Source: Litorivita pollutaquae (GTDB taxonomy: Bacteria > Pseudomonadota > Alphaproteobacteria > Rhodobacterales > Rhodobacteraceae). Taken from it: DNA of 64,000 bases. Positions 18,390 through 26,576 of the stretch are shown here, in pieces. The position numbers and the translations under genes are program-made. Numbering within the stretch: position 1 is the stretch's first letter; each line of letters starts with the position of its first letter. The stretch spans positions 124,001 to 188,000 of the forward strand of contig NZ_KZ826485.1 in assembly GCF_003205515.1 (NCBI RefSeq). Reading direction: 5' to 3'. Below the pieces are notes generated by a model. It was not told the DNA's origin and searched no databases. It worked only from the letters and a program-made list of their open reading frames with translations.

Positions 18390-19190
18390 ATGCCGGTTCT
18401 GGTCGTCATCCCCGCCCGCTTTGCCTCGACACGCTATCCCGGCAAACCTCTGGTCGCTTTGACCGGCGCAGGCGGCACCTCCAAAAGCCTGATCCAGCGG
18501 TCATGGGAAGCGGCCAGTTCCGTCAGTGGCGTGGACCGCGTGGTGGTGGCAACCGATGACGACCGCATCCGCGACGCGGCGCAGGCCTTTGGCGCCGAGG
18601 TGGTGATGACCTCGCAATCTTGCGCCAATGGCACAGAGCGTTGCGCCGAAGCCTTGGAAAACCTCGGCGGCGGGTATGACATCGTGGTCAATCTGCAAGG
18701 CGATGCGCCGCTGACCCCGCATTGGTTCGTCGAAGATTTGGTCAAAGGATTGCAAAACGATCCGATGGCCGAAGTCGCGACGCCGGTTTTGCGCTGTGAT
18801 GCGCGGGCCTTGAACGGATTGTTGGAGGATCGCAAGGCGGGCCGTGTCGGCGGCACCACGGCGGTGTTCAGCAAGGACCGCCATGCGCTCTATTTCTCCA
18901 AGGAAGTCGTTCCGTTTACCTCCAAAACCTACACAGATGAGGATGAAACCCCCGTGTTTCACCATGTCGGTGTCTACGCCTACCGCCCCTCTGCTCTTGC
19001 CGCCTATTCCAAATGGGACTCCGGTCCGTTGGAGGGACTTGAAGGCCTCGAACAACTGCGGTTTTTGGAGCGCGGGCGTCCTGTTCTTTGCGTCGAGGTC
19101 GAGGCCCGCGGAAGACAGTTTTGGGAACTCAACAACCCCGAAGACGTGCCACGGATCGAAGCGATGATGGCCGAGATGGGCATGCAATAA
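18390..19190 (+). CDS. kdsB: 3-deoxy-manno-octulosonate cytidylyltransferase
   Basis: 266 residues. The nucleotidyltransferase fold starts VLVVIPARFASTRYPGKPL, the KdsB signature. VVVATDDDRI and NLQGDAPLTPHWFV are the CTP/metal and KDO-binding segments. The product, CMP-KDO, feeds lipid A-KDO synthesis and KDO-containing capsules. The start directly follows cysQ; the stop overlaps the next ATG (TAATG), so translation is coupled. Confidence 0.96.
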   Translation: MPVLVVIPARFASTRYPGKPLVALTGAGGTSKSLIQRSWEAASSVSGVDRVVVATDDDRIRDAAQAFGAEVVMTSQSCANGTERCAEALENLGGGYDIVVNLQGDAPLTPHWFVEDLVKGLQNDPMAEVATPVLRCDARALNGLLEDRKAGRVGGTTAVFSKDRHALYFSKEVVPFTSKTYTDEDETPVFHHVGVYAYRPSALAAYSKWDSGPLEGLEGLEQLRFLERGRPVLCVEVEARGRQFWELNNPEDVPRIEAMMAEMGMQ

Positions 19191-20443
19191 TGCGCCTTGC
19201 GGAAGCCCCTCCTTCGGTTTCCGTCATCATCGTCAGCCGCGCGCGCGCTGCGGCGCTGCGCCTATGCCTCACCGGTGTGGCGCGACTGAATTATCCAAGC
19301 TATGAAATCATTCTCGTCGCCGACCCCGAAGGGCTGCGCGTGGCGCAGGACATGGGTCTTGCCGGCGAGATAAAAACCGTCGCCTATGATACTGCCAATA
19401 TCTCTGCGGCGCGTAACCTTGGCATCGGCGAAGCCGCCGGCGAAATCGTCGCCTTCATCGACGATGATGCGGTGCCCGAACCGCTTTGGCTCACCCATCT
19501 CGCCGCGCCCTTTGCCGACCCCGAGGTCATGACCACAGGGGGATATGTATTGGGGCGCAACGGCATCAGCTTTCAATGGAAAGCCCGCAGCATCGACCGC
19601 GCCGCACGCACCGCCGACATCCATATGAGCGACGAAATCCGCGCCACCGTCTTGCACCCGACACGCGAGCGCGCAATCAAAACCGAAGGCACCAATATGG
19701 CGGTGCGCCGCGATCTTTTGGCCGATATGGGCGGGTTTGATCCTGCCTTTCGGTTCTATCTGGATGAAAGCGATCTTAACCTGCGGCTGGCCGCATCGGG
19801 TCACGCCACCGCCATCGTGCCTCTGGCCCAAGTCCACCACGGATACGCCGCCTCTGCCCGCCGCCGCGCCAACCGTGCGCCCCGCGATCTGCATCAGATC
19901 GGCGCCAGTCTTGCAGTCTTCTTGCGCAAACACTGTCCCGAATCGGAGCAGGCCACACGCCTGACTGAAGAGATCCGTGCGCAGGATGCGCGACTTATTG
20001 CCTGTCTGATCGACGGACGCCTCGAACCGCGTGATATCCGCCGCTTGCGACGCAGCCTGCGCGCGGGAATAGATGACGGTCAACGCCGTGCAATCGCTCC
20101 CTTGCTGCCGCTGTCACGCGCTGCCTGCGGCTTTCGCGCTTTCGCCTCCCTGAGCACCGGTAGTCACCGCGTGATATTTGGACCTCTCTCCAAGCGTAAA
20201 GAATTGAAAGAACAGGCAAAATCCTGTGCAGAGTCTGGTGGGACAGTTTCGCTTTTTATATTTTCGCACACCGCCCTATTTCACCGAATACGCTTCACCA
20301 ATGAGGGCTATTGGCTCCAGTGGGGCGGGCTTTTTGGCCGCAGCCAGCGCAACGGCCCAATTTTCAAGATCTGGCGCCTTGCGTCGCGCGCCAGAGCCGA
20401 AGCCAAACGCATCGCCGGCGCCCGTGGTTTGGCTGAATTTTGA
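19190..20443 (+). CDS. Family 2 glycosyltransferase
   Basis: 417 residues from ATG 19190, which shares its A with the kdsB stop. The GT-A nucleotide-sugar domain is evident: VSVIIVSRARAAALRLCL at the start, NLGIGEAAGEIVAFIDDDAV with the acidic metal motif, and LDESDLNLRLAASGH later. After about residue 220 comes a long basic tail with no recognisable domain, ending in Arg and Ala-rich sequence. Acceptor and donor are unknown; it is likely part of a surface-glycan pathway with kdsB and galU. Confidence 0.85.
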   Translation: MRLAEAPPSVSVIIVSRARAAALRLCLTGVARLNYPSYEIILVADPEGLRVAQDMGLAGEIKTVAYDTANISAARNLGIGEAAGEIVAFIDDDAVPEPLWLTHLAAPFADPEVMTTGGYVLGRNGISFQWKARSIDRAARTADIHMSDEIRATVLHPTRERAIKTEGTNMAVRRDLLADMGGFDPAFRFYLDESDLNLRLAASGHATAIVPLAQVHHGYAASARRRANRAPRDLHQIGASLAVFLRKHCPESEQATRLTEEIRAQDARLIACLIDGRLEPRDIRRLRRSLRAGIDDGQRRAIAPLLPLSRAACGFRAFASLSTGSHRVIFGPLSKRKELKEQAKSCAESGGTVSLFIFSHTALFHRIRFTNEGYWLQWGGLFGRSQRNGPIFKIWRLASRARAEAKRIAGARGLAEF

Positions 20444-20581
20444 TGAATATTTAGCACATCGCCCGAATTTTGAGCCCAGCTTTCCATAATTCCCCCCTAT
20501 TGTCATATGACCTAGACGAACGAGATGATAAGATGCGGCATCCCAAGGTGCTGCGGGCAAATATATTTTCAGGAGTGAATG

Positions 20582-21472
20582 ATGCGCAAAAAGATTACCA
20601 AGGCAATTTTCCCGGTCGCAGGCATGGGGACGCGTTTCCTCCCTGCTACGAAATCGGTGCCGAAGGAGATCATGACGCTGGTAGACCGCCCGTTGATCCA
20701 ATACGCAATCGACGAGGCCCGTGAAGCAGGCATCAAGGAATTCATCTTTGTAACGTCCCGCGGCAAGGGCGCGCTTGAGGACTACTTCGACCATTCTCCC
20801 ACCCTTGAGGCCGATCTGCGCCGCAAGGGCAAAAAAGAGCTTTTGGAAATCCTCAAAGCCACCAATATGGACAGCGGCGCCATCGCCTATATCCGTCAAC
20901 ACAAGGCGCTTGGCCTGGGACACGCCGTTTGGTGCGCCCGCCGGCTGATCGCCAACGAACCCTTCGCCGTGATCTTGCCCGATGACGTGATCGCCGCCGA
21001 GAAGCCCTGCCTCAAGCAGATGGTCGAAGCCTATGAAGAAACCCAAGGCAACATCGTTGCGGCGATGGAAGTGCCCAAGGAAAAAGCGTCGGCTTACGGT
21101 ATTTTGGATGTCAAAGAAGACATGGGATCGCTCGTCTCGGTCAAAGGCATGGTCGAAAAGCCCAAATCCGGCGACGAACCGTCGAACCTTGCCGTGATCG
21201 GACGGTATATCCTGACGCCGAAAATCCTGCAAAACCTGAACCAGAAGCGATCCGGTGCCGGCGGCGAAATTCAACTCACCGATGCCATTGCCGAAGAAAT
21301 TCCGAATGGTAATGTTTATGGCTATCGTTTCCGTGGTCAACGGTTCGATTGCGGCTCCAAAGCCGGCTTCCTGCAAGCCACGGTGTCCTTTGCTCTCGCC
21401 CGCGACGAATTGCGTGACGAGCTGCGCCAATTCCTCGAAGAAATCGTTCATGTGAACAAAGCCGCGCAATAA
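20582..21472 (+). CDS. galU: UTP-glucose-1-phosphate uridylyltransferase
   Basis: 296 residues from the second of two adjacent ATGs, because AGGAG is 6 bases before it and only 3 before the first. The signature AIFPVAGMGTRFLPATKSVP and the later segment AILPDDVIAAEKP, EKPKSGDEPSNLAV are typical of GalU. It makes UDP-glucose, the donor for galactose and glucose residues in surface glycans. galE follows after 41 bases. Confidence 0.97.
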   Translation: MRKKITKAIFPVAGMGTRFLPATKSVPKEIMTLVDRPLIQYAIDEAREAGIKEFIFVTSRGKGALEDYFDHSPTLEADLRRKGKKELLEILKATNMDSGAIAYIRQHKALGLGHAVWCARRLIANEPFAVILPDDVIAAEKPCLKQMVEAYEETQGNIVAAMEVPKEKASAYGILDVKEDMGSLVSVKGMVEKPKSGDEPSNLAVIGRYILTPKILQNLNQKRSGAGGEIQLTDAIAEEIPNGNVYGYRFRGQRFDCGSKAGFLQATVSFALARDELRDELRQFLEEIVHVNKAAQ

Positions 21473-21513
21473 GCGGCTTTGTTGGCAACAAGACCAAGAC
21501 AAAGGAACGACCA

Positions 21514-22497
21514 TTGACCAATGTTCTGGTGACAGGCGGCGCGGGCTATATCGGCTCGCACGCCTGCAAGGCACTTCGCGCGGCAGGCTACACGCCTGTC
21601 ACCTTCGACAACCTCGTCACCGGCTGGGAAGACGCGGTCAAATTCGGCCCCTTTGAAAAGGGTGACTTGCTGGATCGTGCGCGGATCGACGAGGTATTTG
21701 CCAAATATGCCCCCATCGCCGTGATGCATTTTGCCGCCCTGTCACAGGTTGGCGAAAGCATGCAGGTGCCTGGGAAATACTGGCGCAACAACGTCGTAGG
21801 CTCGCTGAACCTGATCGAAGCGGCCGTCGCGGCGGATTGCCATAACTTTGTATTCTCATCGACATGCGCCACCTATGGCGATCAAGACAACGTGGTTTTG
21901 GACGAGAATTCCGCGCAACATCCGATCAACGCCTATGGCGCATCCAAACGCGCCATCGAAGACATCCTGCGCGATTTCGAGGCTTCCAACGGACTGAACC
22001 ATGTCATCTTCCGCTACTTCAATGTCGCGGGCGCCGACCCCGAGGCAGAAGTGGGTGAGCACCACCAGCCCGAAACCCATCTCATCCCGCTGATGCTGGA
22101 TGCGATTGACGGCAAGCGCGATGCGCTAACGATTTTCGGCACCGACTACGAGACGCCGGACGGCACCTGCATCCGCGATTATGTCCATGTTTGCGATTTG
22201 GTCGATGCGCATGTTTTGGGGCTCAAATGGCTCGAGAAGGACAAAGGCAGCCGGGTTTTCAATCTGGGCACCGGATCGGGATTTTCGGTGCGCGAAGTCA
22301 TCGACCATTCGCGCGCGGTGACCAATCGCGCGGTGCCCTTCAACGAAGGCGCGCGCCGCCCCGGAGATTGCACCAAGCTGGTATCGGGATCGACCCGCGC
22401 CGAACAAGAATTAGGTTGGACACCCACGCGTTCGACCTTGCAAACCATGATCGCAGACGCGTGGAAATGGCACCAAACTGGCCATTACGACAAATAA
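21514..22497 (+). CDS. galE: UDP-glucose 4-epimerase
   Basis: 327 residues starting at TTG, with AAAGGAA 6 bases upstream; no ATG fits. SDR fold with the Rossmann motif VTGGAGYIGSHACKAL, the catalytic YxxxK in NAYGASKRAIED, and the substrate loop YFNVAGADPEAEVGEHH. It interconverts UDP-glucose and UDP-galactose. Together with galU it supplies sugar donors for the neighbouring transferases. Confidence 0.96.
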   Translation: MTNVLVTGGAGYIGSHACKALRAAGYTPVTFDNLVTGWEDAVKFGPFEKGDLLDRARIDEVFAKYAPIAVMHFAALSQVGESMQVPGKYWRNNVVGSLNLIEAAVAADCHNFVFSSTCATYGDQDNVVLDENSAQHPINAYGASKRAIEDILRDFEASNGLNHVIFRYFNVAGADPEAEVGEHHQPETHLIPLMLDAIDGKRDALTIFGTDYETPDGTCIRDYVHVCDLVDAHVLGLKWLEKDKGSRVFNLGTGSGFSVREVIDHSRAVTNRAVPFNEGARRPGDCTKLVSGSTRAEQELGWTPTRSTLQTMIADAWKWHQTGHYDK

Positions 22498-22513
22498 TCC
22501 CCCGCCTGCGCGC

Positions 22514-23737
22514 GTGTTGGACATCACCCGTCTGATCCGTCGGAGCGGTGAGGTTTTGACAGGTGTGGACCGTGTAGAACTTGCCTATCTGCGGCATTTG
22601 GTGGCCGACACGGGCATCCCGTTTTTCACGCTTGCGCGCACGACTTATGGCTATGTTTTGCTTGACCGCGACGGAGCAGATGCCGTGCTTGCGCGGATCA
22701 CCGGCGCGCACGATTGGGGCGCAGCGGACCGTTTGTCGCGCGTGGCGCGCAAGCTTTCCCCGATGCAAAAACGCGCGCAATCGGACCTGCGCCGTCACGC
22801 CATCACCCGCTGCCGTCCGCATCGTTTGCAACGGATGTTGACCCGCGCCCTGCCGCGCGGCTTGCAGTATTTCAACACCGGACATTCCAACCTTACCGAT
22901 CGGGTGCTCCACGCCCTACGCCACGGACCACGGGCGCAAATAAACGTGTTGATCCATGACGCGATCCCCTTGGATTACCCGCAATATACGCGGCCCGAAG
23001 CGGTGCTGCGGTTTGCCGCTCTGCTACGCCGTATCGGCGCCTATGCGGATCGCGTGATCTACAATTCGCAAGATACCCGCACCCGTGTCGAGGCCCATTT
23101 GGCCAAGGTTGCCCCGCCGCCCGCATCCATCGTTGCCCATCTGGGCGTCGAGAGCATCCCGGGCGCGCCGCTTCCCGACGTGCTCAACCGCTTGTCCGCA
23201 GATGAGAAGCCGTTTTTTATGATCCTCGGCACCATAGAGCCGCGTAAAAACCATGCGTTTTTGCTCGACATTTGGGACCGGATGCGCGCCGAAATGCCCG
23301 CGTGTGACGTGCCGCATTTGTTGATCTGCGGCAAACGCGGCTGGCAAAACGAAGCGGTCTTTGCGCGGCTCGACGCCCTGCCCGCTGACGCCCCCATCCA
23401 TGAGCTGCACGACCTCACCGATGGCCAGATCGTCACGCTGCTGTCCCGGGCCCGGGCATTGTTGTTTCCCAGCTTCGCCGAAGGCTATGGGCTTCCTGCC
23501 GTCGAAGCGGCACAGGTCGGATGTCCGATCGTCGCCGCGCCCTTACCGGTTTTCACCGAAGTCCTCGGCGGTTTACCCGTTTACGCAGAGGTAAATGACG
23601 GGTATCATTGGCAAAAGATTATTATGGGTCTTGCCAAAGGCAAGCGGGCATCTGGCGCCAAAGACGAAGGCATACCTTCGCGTTTCATTGCGCCGGATTG
23701 GGACACACATTTCAATGCCGTCTTAAGAATGGCATGA
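22514..23737 (+). CDS. GT-B (family 4-like) glycosyltransferase
   Basis: 407 residues from GTG 22514. The N-terminal half starts VLDITRLIRRSGEVLTGVDR, a pattern seen in this Rhodobacteraceae group. The C-terminal half holds the nucleotide-binding motifs GTIEPRKNHAFLLDIW and FPSFAEGYGLPAVEAAQVGC, typical of retaining GT4 enzymes. The in-frame codons before the GTG read PPPAR, also family-like, but contain no ordinary start codon, so the true start may be a rare ATT overlapping the galE stop. Donor and acceptor unknown. Confidence 0.83.
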   Translation: MLDITRLIRRSGEVLTGVDRVELAYLRHLVADTGIPFFTLARTTYGYVLLDRDGADAVLARITGAHDWGAADRLSRVARKLSPMQKRAQSDLRRHAITRCRPHRLQRMLTRALPRGLQYFNTGHSNLTDRVLHALRHGPRAQINVLIHDAIPLDYPQYTRPEAVLRFAALLRRIGAYADRVIYNSQDTRTRVEAHLAKVAPPPASIVAHLGVESIPGAPLPDVLNRLSADEKPFFMILGTIEPRKNHAFLLDIWDRMRAEMPACDVPHLLICGKRGWQNEAVFARLDALPADAPIHELHDLTDGQIVTLLSRARALLFPSFAEGYGLPAVEAAQVGCPIVAAPLPVFTEVLGGLPVYAEVNDGYHWQKIIMGLAKGKRASGAKDEGIPSRFIAPDWDTHFNAVLRMA

Positions 23738-23788
23738 TATCGCATCCCATGACCTGCGTAAAACGCGGCAGGATAAGGGGATACGGTT

Positions 23789-24799
23789 TTGGGTGCACTG
23801 CAGTCCTATCGGCTCAGGGTTCAGCGGCGACGCTGGCGCATTCGTGCGTTCCGGAAACGGCGTGAGTTGAACTCCATTGCAGACCGCACCAAGCATATCC
23901 GTCGTGGCGATATCTTGGTGTTTTCAACCCTGCGCAACGAGAAAATCCGCCTGCCATTCTTTTTGAAATACTACCGTGATATCGGCGTGAACCACTTTTT
24001 CATTGTCGATAATGGCAGCACCGATGGCAGCGCCGAATATCTGGCCGATCAACCCGACGTATCCCTGTGGCATACCGAATCCGGGTATAAGCGGGCGCGC
24101 TTTGGGGTGGACTGGCTGAACTGGCTGCAAATGCGATACGCCGACGGGCATTGGGCTTTGGTCGTCGATCCGGATGAGTTTTTGGTCTATCCGTTTTGCG
24201 ACACGCGGCCCCTGCGGGCGCTGACGGATTGGCTGGACGCCTCGTCGATCAAAAGCTTCTCTGCCATGCTTTTGGATATGTATCCCAAGGGTCGCATCGA
24301 CGCCGAACCCTATCAAGCGGGCCAGGATCCTTTGCAAATCGCCAATTGGTTCGACAGCGGCAATTATACCATCACCAAAAACAAAATCTTCGGCAATCTG
24401 TGGATTCAGGGCGGACCGCGCCAACGGGTGTTTTTTCCCGACAAACCCGCCAAGGCACCCGCATTGAACAAGATCCCCTTGGTGAAATGGGACCGCAAAT
24501 ACGCTTATGTCAGCTCGACCCATATGCTTTTGCCGCGCGGATTAAACCTTGTATATGATGAATGGGGTGGCGAAAAAGCCAGCGGCGTTTTGCTGCATAC
24601 GAAATTTCTCGACACCTTCACCGCCAAGGCCGCCGAGGAATTGGAACGCAAACAGCATTATGCCGCTTCGGTCGAATACAAGGCCTACGCAGAAACGCTA
24701 CAGGACGACCCCGAACTTTGGTGCAAATGGTCGGAGAAGTATATCAACTGGCGGCAACTTGAGATCCTCGGGTTGATGTCAAAAGGCAACTGGGCCTGA
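23789..24799 (+). CDS. Family 2 glycosyltransferase-like protein (Glyco_tranf_2_4 type)
   Basis: 336 residues from TTG 23789, with AAGGGG 8 bases before it. A basic lead (RLRVQRRRWRIRAFRKRREL) precedes the catalytic domain: STLRNEKIRLPFFLKYYRDI, then FFIVDNGSTDGSAEYL, and the acidic motif VVDPDEFLVYPF. This arrangement is seen in bacterial transferases annotated as Glyco_tranf_2_4. It belongs to the run of glycan genes and probably extends or decorates the same polymer. Confidence 0.8.
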   Translation: MGALQSYRLRVQRRRWRIRAFRKRRELNSIADRTKHIRRGDILVFSTLRNEKIRLPFFLKYYRDIGVNHFFIVDNGSTDGSAEYLADQPDVSLWHTESGYKRARFGVDWLNWLQMRYADGHWALVVDPDEFLVYPFCDTRPLRALTDWLDASSIKSFSAMLLDMYPKGRIDAEPYQAGQDPLQIANWFDSGNYTITKNKIFGNLWIQGGPRQRVFFPDKPAKAPALNKIPLVKWDRKYAYVSSTHMLLPRGLNLVYDEWGGEKASGVLLHTKFLDTFTAKAAEELERKQHYAASVEYKAYAETLQDDPELWCKWSEKYINWRQLEILGLMSKGNWA

Positions 24800-24872
24800 C
24801 AATGGTCCTTCGGGGCGCACGGACATACCGGGGCATGGCCAATGAGCCGCCCCAACACAGGAGCAACCGCAG

Positions 24873-26570
24873 GTGAGCGTTGGGATCATTATGCTGGTGC
24901 ATACAGCACTGGCCCGGGCCGAGCAGGTGGCCCGTCACTGGGCGGCGGCAGGCTGTCCGGTCGTGATCCATGTCGACAAGGCCGTGCCCCGCAAAACCTA
25001 TGCCGCGTTCTCCGCTTCCTTGGCCGATATACCGGACGTCAAATTATGTGTGCGGCACCGATGTGAATGGGGCACATGGGGCATCGTCGCCGGCGCACAA
25101 TCCGCTTCGGAACTCATGCTGAAAAGCTTTCCCGATGTGCGCCATGTCTACCTTGCTTCCGGCGCCTGCCTGCCGCTGCGGCCTGTGCAGGAATTGATCG
25201 ACTATCTCGACAGCCGCCCGCGCACCGATTTCATTGAAAGCGCAACAACGGCGGATGTGCCGTGGACGGTGGGGGGATTGGATCACGAACGCTTCACCAT
25301 GCGTTTTCCGTTTTCGTGGAAAAAACACCGGTATCTTTTTGACCGTTACGTTTTGCTGCAACGCCGGATTGGCTACAAACGCCGCATTCCCAATGGCATC
25401 CTCCCGCATATGGGGAGCCAGTGGTGGTGCCTGACGCGGCAAACGCTGTCGGCGATATTGGAAGACCCTGAACGCGCAACCTATGACCGCTATTTCTCCA
25501 AAGTCTGGATTCCCGACGAAAGCTATTTCCAAACGCTGGCACGGCAATACTCCACCAATATCGAAAGCCGTTCACTCACGCTGAGCAAATTTGATTTTCA
25601 AGGCAAACCGCATATTTTCTACGACGATCACCTGCAACTGTTGCGCCGCTCCGATTGTTTTGTAGCCCGCAAAATCTGGCCCCACGCGGACCGGCTGTAT
25701 GATGCATTTTTGACCGATTCCGCCGGCGCAATGAAGCGCACGGAGCCCAACCCTGGTAAAATCGACCGGATTTTCGCCAAGGCCGTCGAGCGCCGCACCC
25801 GTGGCCGCCCCGGCCTTTATATGCAGGGTCGGTGGCCCAACGACGGGTGGGACAACGGCATGACCTCGTCAAAATATTCGGTGTTCGAAGGGTTTTCAGA
25901 CCTGTTTGAGGATTTCGAGTCATGGCTCGGAAAAGCCACGGGTGCACGGGTGCACGGGCATCTTTATGGCCCCGAACAGGTGGAATATCACGGCGGGCAA
26001 AACATCATCAACGGCGCACTGAGCGACAGTGCCGCAATACGTGATTACAATCCCAAAGGCTTTCTCACCAACCTGATCTGGAACACCCGCGGCGAACGGC
26101 AATGCTTTCAATTCGGCCCCCGCGACAATCAGGACATCAGCTGGGATCTTGCCAAAGATCCCAACGCCCAGATCAGCGTAATTAGCGGCGCATGGGCGGT
26201 GCCGCTTTTCTTTTCCAACAAGAATTTTGCCGAGATCCGCGCCGAAGCCGCGCGCCTTCAACGCATCGAAAGCCAACATCTCGACGTGCTGCGGTCCCCC
26301 TATAGCAAGGCCCGCATTCGCATCTGGTCCATGGCGGAGTTTATCGAAGCTCCGATGGAGCCTTTGCAGACCATCATCGACGAGATCGGCCCAAAGAACA
26401 TGCGCCGCTTGGCCGAAGCCCCGAAAATGGTCGATCTTTCGGGATTTGGCCAGTTCTTGCAGAACCTCAAAAACCAAGGAATGCATCCCTATCTCATGGG
26501 CGATTTCCCTGTTACCAATGATAAAAACCTCGCCCCGCGTAAATCGCGCAAACCCTATCTGGTGCAGTAA
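24873..26570 (+). CDS. Core-2/I-branching type N-acetylglucosaminyltransferase-like (GT14) protein
   Basis: 565 residues from GTG 24873, with AGGAG 9 bases upstream. The first 270 residues match the Branch (GT14) fold: VGIIMLVHTALARAEQVARH, VVIHVDKAVPRKTY, HVYLASGACLPLRPVQEL, then MGSQWWCLTRQT and WIPDESYFQTLARQ. Eukaryotic relatives add beta-1,6-GlcNAc or xylose branches; the bacterial activity is unproven. The remaining 290 residues form a second region I cannot name. Six bases separate it from the sulfotransferase gene. Confidence 0.8.
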   Translation: MSVGIIMLVHTALARAEQVARHWAAAGCPVVIHVDKAVPRKTYAAFSASLADIPDVKLCVRHRCEWGTWGIVAGAQSASELMLKSFPDVRHVYLASGACLPLRPVQELIDYLDSRPRTDFIESATTADVPWTVGGLDHERFTMRFPFSWKKHRYLFDRYVLLQRRIGYKRRIPNGILPHMGSQWWCLTRQTLSAILEDPERATYDRYFSKVWIPDESYFQTLARQYSTNIESRSLTLSKFDFQGKPHIFYDDHLQLLRRSDCFVARKIWPHADRLYDAFLTDSAGAMKRTEPNPGKIDRIFAKAVERRTRGRPGLYMQGRWPNDGWDNGMTSSKYSVFEGFSDLFEDFESWLGKATGARVHGHLYGPEQVEYHGGQNIINGALSDSAAIRDYNPKGFLTNLIWNTRGERQCFQFGPRDNQDISWDLAKDPNAQISVISGAWAVPLFFSNKNFAEIRAEAARLQRIESQHLDVLRSPYSKARIRIWSMAEFIEAPMEPLQTIIDEIGPKNMRRLAEAPKMVDLSGFGQFLQNLKNQGMHPYLMGDFPVTNDKNLAPRKSRKPYLVQ

Positions 26571-26576
26571 TACCCA

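Noticed and set aside
20276-21574. Long minus-strand frame antisense to galU
   Set aside because: Shadow frame over a well-supported gene, no motifs.
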